Positions 61,426-64,000 of a stretch of DNA of 64,000 bases are shown here, one piece after another. Each line of letters opens with the position of its first letter. The first letter of the stretch is position 1. The stretch is taken from NCBI RefSeq assembly GCF_030285665.1, contig NZ_CP127295.1, positions 620,001 through 684,000 of the forward strand, written 5' to 3'. The DNA is from Amycolatopsis mongoliensis. Lineage in GTDB: Bacteria > Actinomycetota > Actinomycetes > Mycobacteriales > Pseudonocardiaceae. The notes beneath the pieces were generated by a model. That model worked only from the letters and a program-made list of their open reading frames with translations. It was not told the origin of the DNA and did not search any database. The translations under genes were made by a program, and so were the position numbers.

Positions 61426-62438
61426 CGACCATGGACTCCCGGACCGCCGCCCGTCCCCTCGCCGACGTGCTCGCGTGGAGCAAGGGCCTGGTCGACCCGG
61501 CGTTGCGCACGGCGGCCGAGCGGCTGCCCGAGGCGATGCGGCGGATCGCCGGCTACCACTTCGGCTGGGAAGACGCCCACGGCGAACCCTCTTCCGCCGA
61601 CGGCGGCAAGGCGTTGCGCCCGGCGCTGGTGCTGCTGTGCGCGGAAGCCGCGGGCGGTGAGCCCGCGGACGCGGTGCTCGCCGCCGTCGCGGTCGAGCTG
61701 GTGCACAACTTCTCGTTGCTGCACGACGACGTCATGGACGGCGACACCACCCGGCGCCACCGGCCGACGGCGTGGACGGTCTTCGGCACCGGGGCGGCGG
61801 TGCTCGCCGGGGACGCGTTGCTGAGCGTGGCGTTCGAACAACTGTCACCCGAGGGCGCGAAACTGCTGTCCCACGGCGTCCTCGAGCTGCTGGAAGGCCA
61901 GGCCGCCGACCTGGACTTCGAGCAGCGCGACGACGTCACGCCGGCCGAGTGCCTCCGGATGGCGGGCGGCAAGACGGCCGCGCTGATCGGCGCGGCCTGC
62001 GAACTGGGGGCGCTGCTCGCCGGCCGGCCGGAGGAGGTGCCGCGGTTCGGCGAGTTCGGCCGGTCGATCGGGCTGGCGTTCCAGCACGTCGACGACCTGC
62101 TCGGCATCTGGGGCGACCCGGCGGAGACGGGCAAGCCGGTGTATTCGGACCTGCAGAACCGCAAGAAGTCGCTCCCGGTGGTGACGGCGCTGTCGTCCGG
62201 CACGACGGCGGGCGCGGAGCTGGCGACCCTGTACTCGGGCACCGACCCGCTCGACGACGCCGAGCTGGCCCGCGCGGCCACGCTCGTCGACGAGGCCGGC
62301 GGCCGCCAGTGGAGCCAGGCCCAGGCGGCCGCGCTGGTGGCGAAGGGACTGCGAGAGCTGGCGGCGGTGAACCCGGTCCCCCGCCCGGCCGCGGAACTGG
62401 CCTCCCTGGCCCGCCTGATCACCACCCGCACCCACTGA
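61422..62438 (+). CDS. Polyprenyl transferase, probable encapsulin cargo
   Basis: A 338-residue trans-prenyl diphosphate synthase. The first Asp-rich motif is D102-D103-V-M-D106 in [12 protein letters not shown], and the second is DDLLGIWGD (224-232), where the usual third Asp is displaced. K63 and R66 of [10 protein letters not shown] are the diphosphate-binding positions. Phe97, five residues before the first motif, suggests a short-chain product (C10-C15), which is inference. The ATG overlaps the second shell gene, so it is made with the shells. Such enzymes are known family 2B cargo. The N-terminal extension before the first helix is only about 15-20 residues, short for a loading peptide. 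Confidence 0.92.
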   Translation: MTTMDSRTAARPLADVLAWSKGLVDPALRTAAERLPEAMRRIAGYHFGWEDAHGEPSSADGGKALRPALVLLCAEAAGGEPADAVLAAVAVELVHNFSLLHDDVMDGDTTRRHRPTAWTVFGTGAAVLAGDALLSVAFEQLSPEGAKLLSHGVLELLEGQAADLDFEQRDDVTPAECLRMAGGKTAALIGAACELGALLAGRPEEVPRFGEFGRSIGLAFQHVDDLLGIWGDPAETGKPVYSDLQNRKKSLPVVTALSSGTTAGAELATLYSGTDPLDDAELARAATLVDEAGGRQWSQAQAAALVAKGLRELAAVNPVPRPAAELASLARLITTRTH

Positions 62439-62463
62439 GGCGTGATCAGAACGCCAACTCACG

Positions 62464-62552
62464 TGATTGGAGGGTCGACACGCGGCGGCAGGCTGGTGGC
62501 CGCTGTGTCGACCCTTCAATCACGCGTGTCGACTCCTCAATCACGCGTGTCG
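62464..62552. repeat. Hairpin plus 21-bp direct repeats after the encapsulin operon
   Basis: Arms 62464-62481 and 62505-62522 pair over 18 bp with one wobble. The right arm is itself the start of two 21-base direct repeats (62505-62525, 62526-62546), which begin GTGTCGAC and end AATCACGC, plus a partial third. The array lies between convergent genes and probably ends both transcripts. Confidence 0.75.
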
Positions 62553-62556
62553 TCCG

Positions 62557-63684
62557 TTACTTGCCGGGGCGGGTGAGGCCGGACTTGTCCGCGTCCAGGC
62601 TCAGGATGTTCTTGTCCGTGTCGGACAGGGCCTTGGTGACCTGCGCCGAGGGCTGCGATGTCGACAAGTCGATCAGGCGGATCGGGGCGTCGAGCTTGAT
62701 CAGCGTCGGGATGTACTCGGCCTTGTCGACCTTCCAGCGGTCGCCGTCGCGGACGAAGCGGAAGCGGGCCGCCGCGCCCTCTTCCGTGTCGCCGCGCGGT
62801 TCGGAGTGGCGGGCGACGCTGTTGCCGAGCCCGTAGGCGACCCACTTGCCGCCGATCTTCTCGAACGGCTGGACCACGTGCGCGTGGTGGCCGACGATCA
62901 GGTCGATGTCGTCCGACGCCAGGAGCTTCTTGGCCTGCGAGCGCTGCTCGGCCGTCGGGTCGTGCTGGTATTCGACGCCCCAGTGCAGGCTCGCGATCAC
63001 GACCTGGGCGCCGGCCTCGCGGGCTTTGCGAGCCGCCGCCAGGACGTCGTCGACGTCGATCTGGTTGGCCAGCCACGGCTTCCCGGCCGGCACCTTGATT
63101 CCGTTGAACCCGAAGGCGTACGACACCTGCGCGACCTTGACGCCGTGGACGTCGAGGATCAGCGGCTTCGCCGCTTCGGCGGCCGACCGCGCCGAGCCGG
63201 TGTGCTTGATCCCGGTGGCGTCGAGCTTGTCCAAGGTCCGCTTCACGCCGTCGGCGCCCTGGTCGATCGTGTGGTTGGACGCCGTCGAGCAGGTGTCGTA
63301 GCCGGTGTCCTTGAGCGCGTCGGCGATCTCCGGCGGCGCGCTGAACGACGGGTACCCGCTGTACGGGCCGCCTTCCGGTGCCAGCGGCGTCTCGAGGTGG
63401 CAGATCCCGAGGTCGGCCCCGGAGATCAGCGGCTTGACCCCGGCGAGCAACGGCCGGTAGTCGATCTTCCCGCCGCCGTCGGCCTCGGCCTGCTCGGTCA
63501 GCGCCGGGTGGATCAGGACGTCGCCGGTCGCGACGACGCTGAACGAGCCGTCCGGGGCCGCTGCCGGCGAAGCAGACGTCTCCGGGAACGGCGTCGGCGC
63601 CGGGCCGGACTGCGGCGGGCTGCTGCTGCACGCGGCCGCCAGGACGGCGACACCGGCGAGCGCGGCGACACGGAGCTTCGTCAT
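62557..63684 (-). CDS. CapA/PgsA-type metallophosphatase-fold lipoprotein
   Basis: A 375-residue exported lipoprotein with lipobox LAAAC at about residue 19. The CapA-family calcineurin-like domain shows VVATGDVLIHPALT, ADLGICHLETPLAPEGGPYS, TASNHTIDQG, VIASLHWGVEYQHDPTAEQ and IVGHHAHVVQPFEKIGGKWV. Relatives take part in poly-gamma-glutamate or capsule synthesis, but most actinobacterial members stand alone and are uncharacterised. The start at ATG 63684 follows AGGGGGA. The upstream frame is open but non-conserved. Confidence 0.88.
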   Translation of the reverse strand: MTKLRVAALAGVAVLAAACSSSPPQSGPAPTPFPETSASPAAAPDGSFSVVATGDVLIHPALTEQAEADGGGKIDYRPLLAGVKPLISGADLGICHLETPLAPEGGPYSGYPSFSAPPEIADALKDTGYDTCSTASNHTIDQGADGVKRTLDKLDATGIKHTGSARSAAEAAKPLILDVHGVKVAQVSYAFGFNGIKVPAGKPWLANQIDVDDVLAAARKAREAGAQVVIASLHWGVEYQHDPTAEQRSQAKKLLASDDIDLIVGHHAHVVQPFEKIGGKWVAYGLGNSVARHSEPRGDTEEGAAARFRFVRDGDRWKVDKAEYIPTLIKLDAPIRLIDLSTSQPSAQVTKALSDTDKNILSLDADKSGLTRPGK

Positions 63685-64000
63685 CGGTCCCCCTGCTGCT
63701 GTGGTCCGGCCATCCTGCCATCCGGACGAACCCGGCAGGTGCCGCCTCCCAGTCAACGGAAACTTCCACCACAGTCGACAACACCGATCAGAACATTCAC
63801 ACAGGACAAAACCGGACAACGCGCAGGACAGGGGGTAAAAAATACGATAAATGACCCCTGAGCATGCCACGATGCAACTACAGAGAGTAGGTGTCACTCC
63901 GCTAACTGCGGCTTGACGCTCCACGAACGGGTGTTTTGTAATACGAGTCACCCGGCGGTAACCCGCCAGCAACACTCGTCCCCGGCCCCCTTGGGAGCAC
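63685..64000. other. AT-richer region at the right edge with a plus-strand promoter candidate
   Basis: No gene is supported here. The plus strand has TTGACG (63913-63918), then 18 bases, then TGTAAT (63937-63942), or alternatively TAATAC (63939-63944). These would read toward a gene beyond the edge. An A-rich stretch (63836-63850) is bracketed by GGGGT and ACCCC, which could form a weak stem. I did not recognise a riboswitch. Confidence 0.4.

Noticed and set aside
63830..64000. A cyclic-di-AMP (ydaO-type) riboswitch at the right edge
   Set aside because: The position before an outgoing gene is suggestive, but the conserved core bases were not found and the gene is outside the window.

Overview
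The window is GC-rich DNA with dense genes, many GTG starts, 4-base stop/start overlaps and Tat or lipoprotein export signals. This is the style of an actinomycete. The gene content (phenylacetate pathway, SARP regulator, family 2B encapsulin, F420-type oxidoreductase) and the long intergenic palindromes suggest Pseudonocardiaceae, perhaps Amycolatopsis. That placement is inference; no rRNA or tRNA gene was recognised.

Layout. 1-6762: phenylacetate catabolism, with paaZ-paaA-paaB-paaC-paaD on the minus strand (running off the left edge) and divergent paaI-paaK-tetR on the plus strand, around two PaaR-like operators. 6806-13337: small regulators, an AlkZ-like winged-helix protein, and a coupled Baeyer-Villiger-type monooxygenase and GMC oxidoreductase. 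13398-17402: GH18 chitinase with a DasR-like site, then tex. 17462-21448: a minus-strand run of acyl-CoA dehydrogenase, F420-type reductase, hydratase, an HTH-VOC fusion and a membrane protein. 21684-34932: DEAD-box helicase, SMP-30 protein, a sulfonate/nitrate-type ABC transporter, an NCS1 permease-SDR-QueA run, an orphan histidine kinase and a sedolisin. 35235-42703: a plant-polysaccharide island (ROK regulator, GH63-like, GH29-CBM, GH105, GH28), with GH88 at 50516 and an orphan sugar-binding lipoprotein at 53433. 45272-50285: a SARP regulator flanked by two secreted proteins that share a paralogous SH3-like domain and identical TGTACG direct repeats. 51786-53252: a small metal-related membrane/lipoprotein cluster with a CsoR-like box. 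54454-58224: a phytase-esterase-like secreted protein and a coupled membrane pair. 58625-62438: two family 2B encapsulin shell genes followed by an overlapping polyprenyl transferase. 62557-63684: a CapA-type lipoprotein.

The most exciting system is the three-gene encapsulin operon. Two divergent shell proteins, each with an inserted cyclic-nucleotide-binding-like domain, precede a short-chain-type prenyl synthase that is the likely cargo. No terpene cyclase is present in the window, so the product is open. The second notable system is the SARP with its two putative targets.

A recurrent structural theme is a set of long palindromes at gene ends. Five share the outer tip CGTGA(A/G)(T/G)G, and in two of them the TGA of the tip is the stop codon of the upstream gene. 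Three others are expanded into short tandem repeats, including a 4 x 30-bp array at 28021-28140. Several promoters (36437, 45950, 52249) place the predicted transcription start at the start codon, which suggests leaderless mRNAs.
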